The notes: a model not told the origin generated them from the letters alone. Shown: positions 14,506 through 22,377, counted from the first letter of the stretch. The stretch is DNA of 25,885 bases from Halovenus sp. (GCA_003551265.1 PUMG01000034.1:1-25885); one strand, 5' to 3'. A program made the numbers and translations.

Positions 14506-14790
14506 ATGGGATATACGGTCGTTGAAGACGTAGAGGATCGTGTTGGCGACCGTGTCATCCGGCGCAGAATAATCAAGACCGATAATCCACAATACCCGAG
14601 CGGCTACCGCTACGCACTCCACTACGGCTACACGGACGGGCGAGGAACCATCCTCAGGTACGACAATGAGAATGAAACCGTGGGTCGTCACGAGTGCCAT
14701 ACCCCTGAGGACATCACTGAAATCGACTTTCCGGGGATGATGGTACTCCGCGACCGATTCATCAACGAAATAAATCACAACCATGACTGA
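14506..14790 (+). CDS. TumE-type toxin-like protein (DUF6516-like)
   Basis: The 94-residue protein resembles TumE-family toxins (formerly DUF6516): a mixed beta start (IRRRIIKTDNPQYPSGYRYALHYGYTDG), then the family-like ILRYDN-x-x-x-ETVGRHECHTPEDI with aspartate and histidines that could form an active site, and a C-terminal [10 protein letters not shown]. It overlaps the next gene, a HVO_A0114-like winged-helix protein, by eight bases; this pairing is the main support for the call. About one third of its codons end in A or T by my count, more than neighbouring genes, which suggests recent transfer. The toxic activity is inferred from family and context only. Palindromic operators lie directly upstream. 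Confidence 0.72.
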   Translation: MGYTVVEDVEDRVGDRVIRRRIIKTDNPQYPSGYRYALHYGYTDGRGTILRYDNENETVGRHECHTPEDITEIDFPGMMVLRDRFINEINHNHD

Positions 14791-15211
14791 AAACACTCTC
14801 AAAATCACGTTCCGGCAAGCCGATGAACACCGCCACACTGCCCGTGAGCGGTTACGACGAGCTGAAGCAGATGAAACAAATGACACAATCGAACAGGAGG
14901 TGCGTTTCATCCTGAACTTCGAGGAGTTCGACGATATTGCCCGCCTGATGCGTACCTCGAATCTTGAACTCGTTGAAGCGATTGTCTCTGAAGAGCCGAA
15001 CAGTATCCGTGCCCTCGCGCAAACGGTAGATCGCGACTACCGCGAGGTCCACCGAAACCTGTCCACCCTCGAATCCCTGGGCGTAGTTGAATTCCAAGAT
15101 GAGGGATCCCGTAAGAAACCAATCCTCCGTGGTGGTGCGAAGAATATTGACTTCTCAATTCGTTTTCCACAGGCGACCAACCGTGGAGACGTTCCGGAGA
15201 CATTCGCCTAG
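14783..15211 (+). CDS. Winged-helix antitoxin-like DNA-binding protein (HVO_A0114/TumA-like)
   Basis: The 142-residue protein has an N-terminal helical region ([24 protein letters not shown]) and a winged-helix DNA-binding domain at about residues 70-120: [36 protein letters not shown], a classic MarR/ArsR-like recognition helix plus wing ([10 protein letters not shown]). It ends with [10 protein letters not shown], typical of the HVO_A0114-type proteins that accompany TumE. The gene overlaps the upstream toxin-like gene by eight bases. As the antitoxin it would neutralise TumE and repress the shared promoter through the palindromes at 14452-14496. The pair forms a self-contained insert between a haloarchaeal core-like gene and tmk. 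Confidence 0.8.
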   Translation: MTENTLKITFRQADEHRHTARERLRRAEADETNDTIEQEVRFILNFEEFDDIARLMRTSNLELVEAIVSEEPNSIRALAQTVDRDYREVHRNLSTLESLGVVEFQDEGSRKKPILRGGAKNIDFSIRFPQATNRGDVPETFA

Positions 15212-15229
15212 CAGCCCAGTTGTATTGGA

Positions 15230-15256
15230 GTCGTCGCGTTTACATTGAGCGACGAC
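15230..15256. promoter_or_regulatory. 8-bp inverted repeat around the tmk TATA-like box
   Basis: GTCGTCGC (15230-15237) and GCGACGAC (15249-15256) are exact complements with GTTTACATTGA between them. The spacer holds a TATA-like GTTTACA about 27 bases before the tmk ATG (15268). It could be an operator straddling the box, or the terminator hairpin of the toxin-antitoxin unit. Confidence 0.45.
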
Positions 15257-15267
15257 GAGTTCCGAGT

Positions 15268-15855
15268 ATGCTGGTGACACTCGAAGGGCTCGATGGAAGC
15301 GGCAAATCGACGTGCGTCGAGGCGCTCAGGGCGGCGTCGTCGATTCCAGACGATACAGTGTACACCCGGGAGCCAACTCACTCGTGGTACGGGGACGCCG
15401 TCCGCCGCTCTATCGCCAACGACGACGCTGACTCCCTCGCAGAGCTGTTTCTGTACACTGCCGACCACGCAGACCACATCTCGACTGTCATCGAGCCTGC
15501 AGTGTCGGCCGGAACACTCGTCGTCTCGGACCGCTACTCCGACTCGCGCTACGCGTACCAGGGTGCGACTCTCGCAGACCGTTTCGACGACGCTGTCGCG
15601 TTCGTTCAGGATGTCCACCAGCCGTGGACACGGCCACCCGAGAGGACAATCTACCTCGATATCGATTCGGAGACTGCCGCAGAACGGAGCGGAGCAACGA
15701 ACAAGTTCGAGACGGTCTCGGCACTGGAGCAGGTTCGGGTCAACTACGAACGCCTTCTCGAAGCCGAACCGGAACGGTTCGTCCGAATCGACGCCTCTCA
15801 GTCCGAGTCGACCGTCTCCCGTGAGGTCATCGAGACAGTCGAACGACTGCTGTGA
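15268..15855 (+). CDS. tmk: Thymidylate kinase
   Basis: Thymidylate kinase phosphorylates dTMP to dTDP with ATP, needed for dTTP supply. The 195-residue protein starts [15 protein letters not shown], with the P-loop GLDGSGKST at residues 7-15. It continues with TREPTHSW (substrate-binding TREP motif), the DRY motif [15 protein letters not shown] (Tmk signature), and the LID-like segment [14 protein letters not shown]. The length is normal. Extension to the in-frame start at 15220 would add 16 unrelated residues. The catalytic DR and lysine/arginine positions are present, so it is probably active. It lies downstream of the toxin-antitoxin pair but has its own TATA-like box and inverted repeat. 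Confidence 0.93.
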   Translation: MLVTLEGLDGSGKSTCVEALRAASSIPDDTVYTREPTHSWYGDAVRRSIANDDADSLAELFLYTADHADHISTVIEPAVSAGTLVVSDRYSDSRYAYQGATLADRFDDAVAFVQDVHQPWTRPPERTIYLDIDSETAAERSGATNKFETVSALEQVRVNYERLLEAEPERFVRIDASQSESTVSREVIETVERLL

Positions 15856-15897
15856 GAGCACGAAACACATTTCTCGCCCCGGCCCAACACTCGACGT

Positions 15898-16680
15898 ATG
15901 AGTGGCATACTCGACCACACGATGATTCGTGTTACGGACCTCGAAGAATCTCTCGACTGGTACGGGACGAACCTCGAGTACGAAGAGAAAGACCGCTACG
16001 AGGGTGACGGGTTCACCATCGTCTACATGGGTCCCGAAGAGATGCACGACGACGGCGCGCTGCTCGAGCTGACGAGCAACGAGGACCAGGACGAACTCGA
16101 GATGGGTGACGCCTGGGGCCACATCGCGGTCCGCGTCGAGGACGTCCACGACGCCTACTACGAGTTGATGGACAACGGAGTCGAAGACTACCGACGGCCC
16201 GAGGACAACCCTGGCTACGCCTTCGTCAAAGACCCCGACGGCCACGAGATCGAGATCGTCGAGCGGGATTTCGGTGCTCGCTGGAGCATCGACCACACCA
16301 TGATTCGCGTCGAAAACGCCGACCAGGCACTCGGCTACTGGACGCGGAAGTTCGAGTACGAGGAGACCGGTCGCTGGGAAGCCGACACGTTCGCGAACTA
16401 CTTCATGCGCCCCGAAGACGCACCCCGCGAGTCGATGGCGCTCGAACTCACCTACAACTACGACGGCCGCACCTACACGATGGGAGACGCCTGGGGCCAC
16501 CTCTGCGTGCGCGTCGACGACCTGAACGAGGACTGGGAACAGCTCATGGTCCGGGAAGCTCCCGACTACCGCGACCCCGAATCCTGTGACGAACTGTACG
16601 CGTTCACGAAAGACCCGGACGGCCACGAACTCGAACTCATCGAACGAGACCCTGACGCTGACTCTCTGTTCCCGTTCTGA
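15898..16680 (+). CDS. Two-domain VOC (glyoxalase-like) protein
   Basis: The 260-residue protein consists of two tandem vicinal-oxygen-chelate modules, each about 125 residues. Module 1: LDHTMIRVTD (His7), LLELTS, WGHIAVRV, DPDGHEIEIVER. Module 2: IDHTMIRVEN, MALELTYN, WGHLCVRV, DPDGHELELIER. Each module keeps the four positions (His, Glu, His, Glu) expected for metal ligands in lactoylglutathione lyase (GloA). Haloarchaea lack glutathione, so if it works on methylglyoxal the thiol cofactor would differ; the substrate is not readable from sequence. Very acidic, soluble, no signal peptide. Convergent with the ABC permease gene (56-base gap). Confidence 0.85.
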   Translation: MSGILDHTMIRVTDLEESLDWYGTNLEYEEKDRYEGDGFTIVYMGPEEMHDDGALLELTSNEDQDELEMGDAWGHIAVRVEDVHDAYYELMDNGVEDYRRPEDNPGYAFVKDPDGHEIEIVERDFGARWSIDHTMIRVENADQALGYWTRKFEYEETGRWEADTFANYFMRPEDAPRESMALELTYNYDGRTYTMGDAWGHLCVRVDDLNEDWEQLMVREAPDYRDPESCDELYAFTKDPDGHELELIERDPDADSLFPF

Positions 16681-16736
16681 AGCGATACCGGTTCACATCC
16701 CGTCGAGCACCCTCCAATGGGTTACTGTCCAGACGG

Positions 16737-17531
16737 TCAATCTGTCTGCGGGAGCAGCTTCGCTGCAACCAGGAACGTGACGAACGCGAACACACAGAGA
16801 ACGCCGAGATTCAGATACGGAGCCGGGACTGTGTTCGAAAACTGGGCAAGCGCAACGCTGTCGTCGAGCGCTCCGTCGTAGGTGACCGCGCGAAGCCCAC
16901 GGGTGAGATAGGTCATCGGCGAGAGTTCGAGCGGAATCCACCGCGGCAACATCTCGGCCGAGACGAACGCTTCGGAGAGAAACAGTAATGGTACAGCAAC
17001 GCCGTTGCTCGCGGCGATAACGCCGTCGCGCGAATCCGTGATACTCCCGAGAATCGCACCCCCCGCACAGAACAGGACGGTTCCGACGACGACGAATGGG
17101 ACGACCAGCAGCAGTTCGATACTGAGCGGAAGGGTTGCGTCAGTGCCAGCGAGCACCAGCCCGACAAGCAGCACTGCCGCGAGTCCGATAACGACGATGT
17201 TGACGAGCGTCTGTGCCACCAGCCACTCCCACCGTCGCAGCGGCGTCGTCGCCAGTTTCTCGAACTGACTCCCTTCGCGGTGACGACTGACTTCACTACC
17301 CACACGCGACAGTGGCGTGAACAGGACGACGACGGCAATGTACCCCGCAATGTACCACCCGGGTTCCTCGGCGAAGAGACCGCCGTCTCCGGGCTGTGTC
17401 TGGACGAGCGCGCCGAAGATGACGACGATTATCGCTGGAAAGAAGAACGTGAAAAACACCGCCGTCCGGCGTCGGAGAAAGCTGTGCCAGCCCGCACGAG
17501 TCGTTGCCAGAATACGAGACCGTCGACTCAT
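16737..17531 (-). CDS. ABC-2 type transporter permease
   Basis: The 264-residue protein has about six membrane segments: TAVFFTFFFPAIIVVIFGAL, IAGYIAVVVLFTPL, TLVNIVVIGLAAVLLVGLVLA, LLLVVPFVVVGTVLFCAGGAI, a weaker segment near VAVPLLFLSEAF, and LNLGVLCVFAFVTFLVAAKLL at the C terminus. The large segment after TM1 and the sequence SMTYL-type motif (ELSPMTYLTRGLRAVTYDG) before the last span are typical of ABC-2 exporters. Its ATG overlaps the stop of the ATPase gene (ATGA), so the two form a coupled pair; the ATPase is transcribed first. The exported substrate is unknown. Proximity to heme synthesis genes could mean respiratory-complex assembly. Confidence 0.9.
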   Translation of the reverse strand: MSRRSRILATTRAGWHSFLRRRTAVFFTFFFPAIIVVIFGALVQTQPGDGGLFAEEPGWYIAGYIAVVVLFTPLSRVGSEVSRHREGSQFEKLATTPLRRWEWLVAQTLVNIVVIGLAAVLLVGLVLAGTDATLPLSIELLLVVPFVVVGTVLFCAGGAILGSITDSRDGVIAASNGVAVPLLFLSEAFVSAEMLPRWIPLELSPMTYLTRGLRAVTYDGALDDSVALAQFSNTVPAPYLNLGVLCVFAFVTFLVAAKLLPQTD

Positions 17532-18472
17532 CGTGCGCGCTCACCCCCAGCAACCGCTGACACGGTGCGTTCGTCTGCATCCCCAGCCTCTGAAACCGCC
17601 TGCCCGGTGAGTTCGAGATACACGTCTTCGAGGTCGGGTTCCGTCCACCTGAGTGACTCGTAGCTGAATCCAGCCTCGTCCAGTTCGCCGACGACGTCGC
17701 CGATTGCTTCCGGGCGAACGCTCCGCAAGGTGAGTCGCCCCTCTCCCAGCGAGCAGTCGTACGGAAACAGCTCCAGCACGGACTCGTCGAAGGCACCGTC
17801 GACGTACAGCAGACTCTCACCACCGTACGTCGTGACGAGATTCGCGGGAGTATCGACCGCGGCCAGCGAACCGTCGGCCAGCAGCCCAACCCTGTCTGCG
17901 AGTTGCTCTGCTTCCTCCATGTAGTGTGTGGTGATGAAGATAGTCGTTCCCCCTGCAGCGAGGTCTTCGAACAGTTGCCAGAGCGTTCGTCTCCCTGCCG
18001 GGTCGATGCCCGTCGTCGGTTCGTCGAGAACGAGCAGGTCCGGGTCGTTGACGAGCGTCGTCGCCACACAAGTCCGGCGCTGTTGTCCCCCGGAGAGGTT
18101 CTCGTAGTAGGTGTCGGCTCTGTCTGCCACCCCGACCGCTTTCAGCAGTGTCTCGGTCGGTTCGGGGTCGTCGTACAGTCCACCGTAGTACTCGACGAGT
18201 TCACGCACAGTCAGTCGCTCCGGTGGGTCGAACGACTGTGGCAGGAGACCGATTCGCTCCCTGTCGACGTGCTGTGGTGACGTGCCGAACAGCTCGACAC
18301 GCCCCTCAATCACTGTGGTCCCGGTCAAGGCTCTGACGAGCGTCGTTTTGCCCGCCCCGTTCGGGCCGACGAGTCCGAAGATCTCACCCTCCTCGACAGT
18401 GAGCGAAACGCCGTCGAGCGCGACAGTCTCGCCGTAGCGTCTGGAGACATCGTCGGCAACGAGTACAGCCAT
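17528..18472 (-). CDS. ABC transporter ATP-binding protein
   Basis: The 314-residue ATPase shows all ABC motifs: Walker A GPNGAGKTT (residues 36-44), the Q-loop (LLPQSFDPPE), the signature LSGGQQRR, Walker B DLLVLDEPTTG with catalytic Glu, and the H-loop FITTHYMEEAEQLADR. The C-terminal extension of about 80 residues (RSVRPEAIGDVVGEL, ESLRWTEPDLEDVYLELTG) is the usual DUF4162-like tail of drug/exporter-type ATPases. I start at MAVLVADDVSRRYGET (18472); the longer upstream frame is the antisense of the neighbouring gene region. It overlaps the permease start by four bases. Probably a heterologous two-gene exporter acting as a homodimer of ATPases with a dimer of permeases. Confidence 0.92.
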   Translation of the reverse strand: MAVLVADDVSRRYGETVALDGVSLTVEEGEIFGLVGPNGAGKTTLVRALTGTTVIEGRVELFGTSPQHVDRERIGLLPQSFDPPERLTVRELVEYYGGLYDDPEPTETLLKAVGVADRADTYYENLSGGQQRRTCVATTLVNDPDLLVLDEPTTGIDPAGRRTLWQLFEDLAAGGTTIFITTHYMEEAEQLADRVGLLADGSLAAVDTPANLVTTYGGESLLYVDGAFDESVLELFPYDCSLGEGRLTLRSVRPEAIGDVVGELDEAGFSYESLRWTEPDLEDVYLELTGQAVSEAGDADERTVSAVAGGERAR

Positions 18473-18558
18473 AGCTGACGGTTGGGACGGCCGAAGAAAG
18501 GTTTTGTCTTCCCGACACGCAAGGCTCTCGAAACAGCGAGGCTTGTGCTGTGAATTGG

Positions 18559-18789
18559 CTAGAGGTGTTCGCGGACTGCTCGCGTAATCTCGTCTACGTC
18601 GAAGTCGTCTTCCTCCTTGTCGAACACGGTCTCCCCGTCGACGCGAACCTCGAAGACGCCGTGGTCGCCCATGACGAGCGAGAGTTCGTCGAGTTCGTCT
18701 TCGACACCGTTCAGTATCGCGCCCTGCACGTCGAGCGCGCGCTCTCTGAATCCACACGGTACACAGTACTCGATAGCTACATGTGACAT
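18559..18789 (-). CDS. SelT/SelW/SelH-type Rdx family protein
   Basis: The 76-residue protein begins MSHVAIEYCVPCGFRERAL: a thioredoxin-like beta strand followed by a CxxC redox motif (Cys9 and Cys12, CVPC), then the Rdx tail with GDHGVFEVRVDGETVFDKEEDDFDVDEITRAV, including the family G-x-F-E-V-x-V-D-G segment. SelW-like proteins are small redox proteins; Cys replaces selenocysteine in this case, as expected because haloarchaea do not use Sec. A start at 18822 is possible but adds residues that do not look like the family. The gene is followed at 86 bases by the ABC pair and preceded at 59 bases by ctaB. Confidence 0.85.
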   Translation of the reverse strand: MSHVAIEYCVPCGFRERALDVQGAILNGVEDELDELSLVMGDHGVFEVRVDGETVFDKEEDDFDVDEITRAVREHL

Positions 18790-18848
18790 ACCAGTACGAA
18801 ATTGGGATGGAACACACAACAATGTTGTTTTTCACCGCTTCACTCGAA

Positions 18849-20318
18849 TCAGAACGCCAGCGCGTCGACGACGATGGCGAGGAGGAACAGGCCGAGGTAG
18901 GCGTTCGAGGCGTGAAAGGCACGGAACGCCGCCTTCTCTGTCTGTTCGTGGTGCAGACGCACGACGGCCCACAGGAACACAGCCCCCAGGAGGACAGTCG
19001 TCAGAGCGGTGAGCCACCCGAGGTCGGTGACCCAGATGAGGAGACTCCCGAACACCAGCGTCGCGCCGAGCCAGAACAGGGTGTGTTTCCGGGTCGTCGT
19101 CTCGCCCCGGACGACGGGCATCATCGGGAACCCACCGCGCTCGTAGTCCTTCCTGTACGCGAGCGCCAGGTTGTAAAAGTGTGCGGGCGTCCAGACGAAG
19201 ATGAACGCCGCGAGCAGGAGTCCGGCGACGTCGATTCGACCGGTGACGGCCGCCCAGCCAATGAGCGCCGGGAGCGAGCCAGCAGCACCGCCGAGAACCG
19301 TGTTCTGAACGGTGTTTGGTTTGAGCACCAGCGTGTAGATGATGCTGTAGAACAGAATGGCGACGAATCCGAGCGCAGCGGCGAGTGCGTTGACCTGCAG
19401 AAACAGGAGAATCGAGAGCCCGGTGAGCACGAAACCAAACGCGACCGCGTTGCGTTTCGGGACCTGGTGTGTGGCAAGTGGTCGGTCGTTCGTGCGGGCC
19501 ATCCGCCTGTCACGGTCGCGTTCGAGCACGTGATTGAACGTGCCGCTCGCACCGATCGCAAGCACCCCTCCTGTCAGTGTTAAGACAATAGTTTCGACGG
19601 TGAGCGTCCACCCGCTCGCTGCGGCGAGTGCCATCGCGGCGGCGGCCACCAGACTGAGCAACCACATCAATCGCGGCTTCATCAGCCTGAAGTACGTTGA
19701 CACCCGCGTCCGAATCGTCGCTGGGAACGACTGGACTGCCGATTCGGGAGCAACAGTTGCATCCGGACCGTCGTGCTGTAGACGTTCCGTTCGAGCGGGT
19801 TCGAGCGGTGGCTCTTCGAGAGGAGCAGGTTCGAGTTCGGCGGTCGGAACGACCTCGTCGTCGGTTCCCGTCTCGGATTCGAGTTGCCAGGCAAGCGCGA
19901 GCAACAGGATGCCAAAGAGAGAGATGCCGACGAGCAGGTGCAGTCCGGGAACGAGTTCCACACCGCTGTCGATGGCGACCAGCGCACCGACACCAATCTG
20001 GGCGGGATACAGCGTGAGTGCGAGCACCGTGACGGCTTTCACCCGTCGGTCAGCGTCGCTGCGGAGGATAATGATGCCAGTGACAAGCACCAGCAGACCA
20101 ACGATGGCGGCGAGCGCCCGGTGTCCGAGCGCGACGGCGACAGCCGGGTCTGAGAGAGAGACCGCACAGCCAGGCCAGGTCGAACACGCCGCCGCAGCGT
20201 CGGCGAGCGACGCTGTCGCGCCGACGACGACCAGCACGTACACTCCGAGTACCGCGGCCGTCAACCAGCCTGTCGGCGTCACCTTCGAGAACTGCAGCGA
20301 GGACCCCCGAGTGAGCAT
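18849..20318 (-). CDS. ctaB: Heme O synthase (protoheme IX farnesyltransferase) fused to a CtaA-like N-terminal domain
   Basis: The 489-residue membrane protein has two parts. Residues 1-145 form four membrane spans with His-containing helices (LGHRALAAIVG; LVPGLHLLVGI) like half of heme A synthase/CtaA-COX15. A hydrophilic linker (about 148-198) follows. The C-terminal part is a UbiA prenyltransferase: the motif NHVLERDRDRRMARTNDRPL is the CtaB-type Asp-rich prenyl-diphosphate/Mg site and YNLALAYRKDYERGGFPMMPVV is the second family loop. It transfers a farnesyl-type group to heme B to make heme O for terminal oxidases. Fusions like this are known in haloarchaea. The half-CtaA domain may assist heme transfer or give heme A synthase activity; that is not shown. 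A TATA-like element (ACTTATGTA, 20340-20348) is upstream. Confidence 0.9.
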   Translation of the reverse strand: MLTRGSSLQFSKVTPTGWLTAAVLGVYVLVVVGATASLADAAAACSTWPGCAVSLSDPAVAVALGHRALAAIVGLLVLVTGIIILRSDADRRVKAVTVLALTLYPAQIGVGALVAIDSGVELVPGLHLLVGISLFGILLLALAWQLESETGTDDEVVPTAELEPAPLEEPPLEPARTERLQHDGPDATVAPESAVQSFPATIRTRVSTYFRLMKPRLMWLLSLVAAAAMALAAASGWTLTVETIVLTLTGGVLAIGASGTFNHVLERDRDRRMARTNDRPLATHQVPKRNAVAFGFVLTGLSILLFLQVNALAAALGFVAILFYSIIYTLVLKPNTVQNTVLGGAAGSLPALIGWAAVTGRIDVAGLLLAAFIFVWTPAHFYNLALAYRKDYERGGFPMMPVVRGETTTRKHTLFWLGATLVFGSLLIWVTDLGWLTALTTVLLGAVFLWAVVRLHHEQTEKAAFRAFHASNAYLGLFLLAIVVDALAF

Positions 20319-20342
20319 ATCTGTGTGTTCGGCGGAGGGTAC

Positions 20343-21287
20343 TTATGTAGTGCGCTTTTCGCTGCCGGTGTCGAGAGGGGGCAGTTGGCTCGTTATCATC
20401 TCGCGGTCTTCTTCGAGCCACGGTGGAAGATACAGCGACTGGCCGAGCGTCTCGGTGTCGACGTCGGCCGTGACTCCGGGGCGGTCTGTCGCGAGTTCGA
20501 ACAGGATACCACCCGGCTCACGAACGTACAGGGAGTGAAAGAAGTGACGGTCTTTCACGCGCGAAACGTCGTACCCCCGCTCACGGAAGAGGTCGTGCCA
20601 CTCGTATAGCTGTGCTGTCTCCGAAACTCGAAGTGCAACGTGGTGTATCGAACCCGCACCCTCGCGCCCAAACTCGACATCCCGGTCGAGGATGTCGATA
20701 ATCGTCGCCCGGTCACCTGCTGTCGCATACCGGACGCGGTCTCCCTCCTGCTTTCGAAGTTCGAATCCAAATGTATCGAGAACGCTCGCAGTCACGAACG
20801 GACTCATCGAGAGCAGCGTCACGCTGTGAATCCCGCCAGCAGCGTGCTGTGTCGGGACTGGTCCGTCGGCCCACGGCTCAACAGGTGATTCGCCGGTAAC
20901 CAGTTCGAGTCGCGTTCCATCGGGGTCGTGAAACCGAAGCACCCTTTCGTCGAACCGGTCGAACGGCCCCTCGACGTCCCTTCCGGCCGCGTTGAGCCGC
21001 TCTTGCCAGTAGTCGACCGACTCCGGTGGGATAACGAGTGCAACAGTGCTGGCCTGTGGTTTGCCGATTCGACCGTCCTCCTCGCCAGGGTACGGGAAAA
21101 ACGTCAGTGTCGTTCCCGGAGAGCCAGTTTCGTCCCCATAGAACAGGTGGCGTGTGAACTGGTCGCTGAAGTTCACGGTCTGTTTGAGGAGGCGCAAGCC
21201 GAGCACTCCCGTGTAGAAGTCGTGAGTTCGCTGGGCCTCCCGCACGATGCCGGTGACGTGATGGATGCCGGGTGTGTCCGTGAGCAT
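20343..21287 (-). CDS. Ring-cleaving dioxygenase-like VOC protein
   Basis: The 314-residue protein contains two VOC half-domains. Module 1: GIHHVTGIV (His), with RLELVTGES as the first metal Glu. Module 2: GSIHHVALRVSE and ILFELATDRPG. It resembles the large MhqO/LinE-like ring-cleavage family (hydroquinone or catechol 1,2/1,6-dioxygenase), including LPPWLEEDRE near the C terminus, typical of haloarchaeal homologues I know. It would need Fe(II) at the His-His-Glu triad; candidate ligands are present in both modules. The substrate is unknown. The stop is 24 bases before ctaB and the start is 8 bases after the enolase-like gene stop, so the dioxygenase and enolase genes are probably one operon. 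Confidence 0.85.
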   Translation of the reverse strand: MLTDTPGIHHVTGIVREAQRTHDFYTGVLGLRLLKQTVNFSDQFTRHLFYGDETGSPGTTLTFFPYPGEEDGRIGKPQASTVALVIPPESVDYWQERLNAAGRDVEGPFDRFDERVLRFHDPDGTRLELVTGESPVEPWADGPVPTQHAAGGIHSVTLLSMSPFVTASVLDTFGFELRKQEGDRVRYATAGDRATIIDILDRDVEFGREGAGSIHHVALRVSETAQLYEWHDLFRERGYDVSRVKDRHFFHSLYVREPGGILFELATDRPGVTADVDTETLGQSLYLPPWLEEDREMITSQLPPLDTGSEKRTT

Positions 21288-21295
21288 CTGTCAGG

Positions 21296-22345
21296 TCAGC
21301 CCCATTCGAGTCCGCGAGGACTGGACGGAGCTTCGAGCGGACTCCGTGGAAGCTCTTCGTCCGGGTTGGGGTCGTTGTATCCAGTTGGCGCAACGTCGTT
21401 CGGCGAACCGGGATAGAACAGTGACGCGATTGCGTGTAAGTGTTGTCGACCGACGTCGAGTTCGAACTGTCCACCACCGAACAGTCGAATCCCGCGTTCC
21501 TCACAGTATTCGAGCGTGTCGAACAGCGACTGCACCGAACCGAACCGCGAGGGTTTGATGTTGAGCCACATCGGCTCCCAGGGAAGGCTCTCGACGGTGT
21601 CGACGCCACGAATCGGATAGTCCCAGGTAACACGGTTTTCGTGGCCCTCGAACAGCGGTTGGGTCTCGTCGGTCAGCGCAGGGTCCTCAACGAGCGCATC
21701 CGGGAACCCGTCGAGAACCCGTTCGTAGAGGTCGGGGTCGGCTGGCTGGTCGACTGTTGTTCCGTGGTACTGGCCTTTGAGGTCGAGGACACGAACCGCA
21801 TCCGTTTCGGCCAGTCGCTCGACGACATCGCTGGTCCACTCAGAGGTCGGGTCGAGTTTGAACTCCAGCTCTGGGTTCCGGTCGAGCCAGTTGAGCACCC
21901 GGTCACCAGTCGGAGGGTCTTCCAGACGCGTGCTCACGACGAACCGGACCGGGCTGTACTCGCGGCCGAGGCAGTCCGCAAGCGTCGTCTCCGTCTGTTT
22001 CAGTGCCAGGTCGAGGGCAGCGCTCTCGAACGCCCAGCGCCGGTAGTTTCGAAAGATAGACTGGTCAGGGTCGTCGCCGAAGAACAGATCAACGTCGCCG
22101 AGTTGTTCCGAGAACTCTGTGAGTGTGTACTCGCCAGTGAGAGGAACCGTCGGGCTTTCCACGGCCAGTGTTTCGTGTGCGGCGTTGTCGTATGTCACGT
22201 CCTCGCCACGGCCGATTTCGCCGGAGCCGTGTAACGAGACGACGGTCGTGGCTCGGGTGAACCCACTCGACGTGTCCCGCTCGTGCTGTTCGAGATGGAT
22301 GTCCTCGATGTCGACTTCGAGAGTAGAGACCTGGTCGTACAACAT
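21296..22345 (-). CDS. Enolase-superfamily (mandelate racemase/muconate lactonizing-like) enzyme
   Basis: The 349-residue protein has an N-terminal capping domain (to about residue 125) and a modified TIM barrel. Likely catalytic and metal residues line up with the superfamily order: Lys in LEFKLDP, Asp in VLDLKGQY, Glu in LVEDPALTDE, Asp in VTWDYPI and Lys in NIKPSRFGS. The late loop FGGGQFELDVGRQHLHAIASLF also matches. Members abstract a proton alpha to a carboxylate: muconate cycloisomerase, o-succinylbenzoate synthase, dipeptide epimerase, sugar-acid dehydratase. The substrate is not readable, but the neighbouring dioxygenase-like gene, 8 bases away, fits a ring-cleavage and cycloisomerisation pathway. 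A TATA-like GTATTAGTG (minus strand) lies about 28 bases upstream. Confidence 0.82.
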   Translation of the reverse strand: MLYDQVSTLEVDIEDIHLEQHERDTSSGFTRATTVVSLHGSGEIGRGEDVTYDNAAHETLAVESPTVPLTGEYTLTEFSEQLGDVDLFFGDDPDQSIFRNYRRWAFESAALDLALKQTETTLADCLGREYSPVRFVVSTRLEDPPTGDRVLNWLDRNPELEFKLDPTSEWTSDVVERLAETDAVRVLDLKGQYHGTTVDQPADPDLYERVLDGFPDALVEDPALTDETQPLFEGHENRVTWDYPIRGVDTVESLPWEPMWLNIKPSRFGSVQSLFDTLEYCEERGIRLFGGGQFELDVGRQHLHAIASLFYPGSPNDVAPTGYNDPNPDEELPRSPLEAPSSPRGLEWG

Positions 22346-22368
22346 GGTGACGATACGTTTGTCCGGGC

Positions 22369-22377
22369 AGCACTAAT
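22369..22377 (-). promoter_or_regulatory. TATA-like box of the enolase-like gene
   Basis: On the minus strand GTATTAGTG is centred about 28 bases before the ATG at 22345 and matches the panB box GTATTAGTAC. It predicts a leaderless start for the enolase-dioxygenase pair. Confidence 0.45.

Noticed and set aside
15208..16626. A 472-codon minus-strand frame across tmk and the VOC gene
   Set aside because: It spans two well-supported plus-strand genes and the gap between them, and its Val/Arg-rich translation resembles no family.
15898..16680. Firm naming of the two-domain VOC protein as glyoxalase I (gloA)
   Set aside because: Metal ligands fit, but haloarchaea lack glutathione and many VOC enzymes share these motifs, so the substrate is left open.
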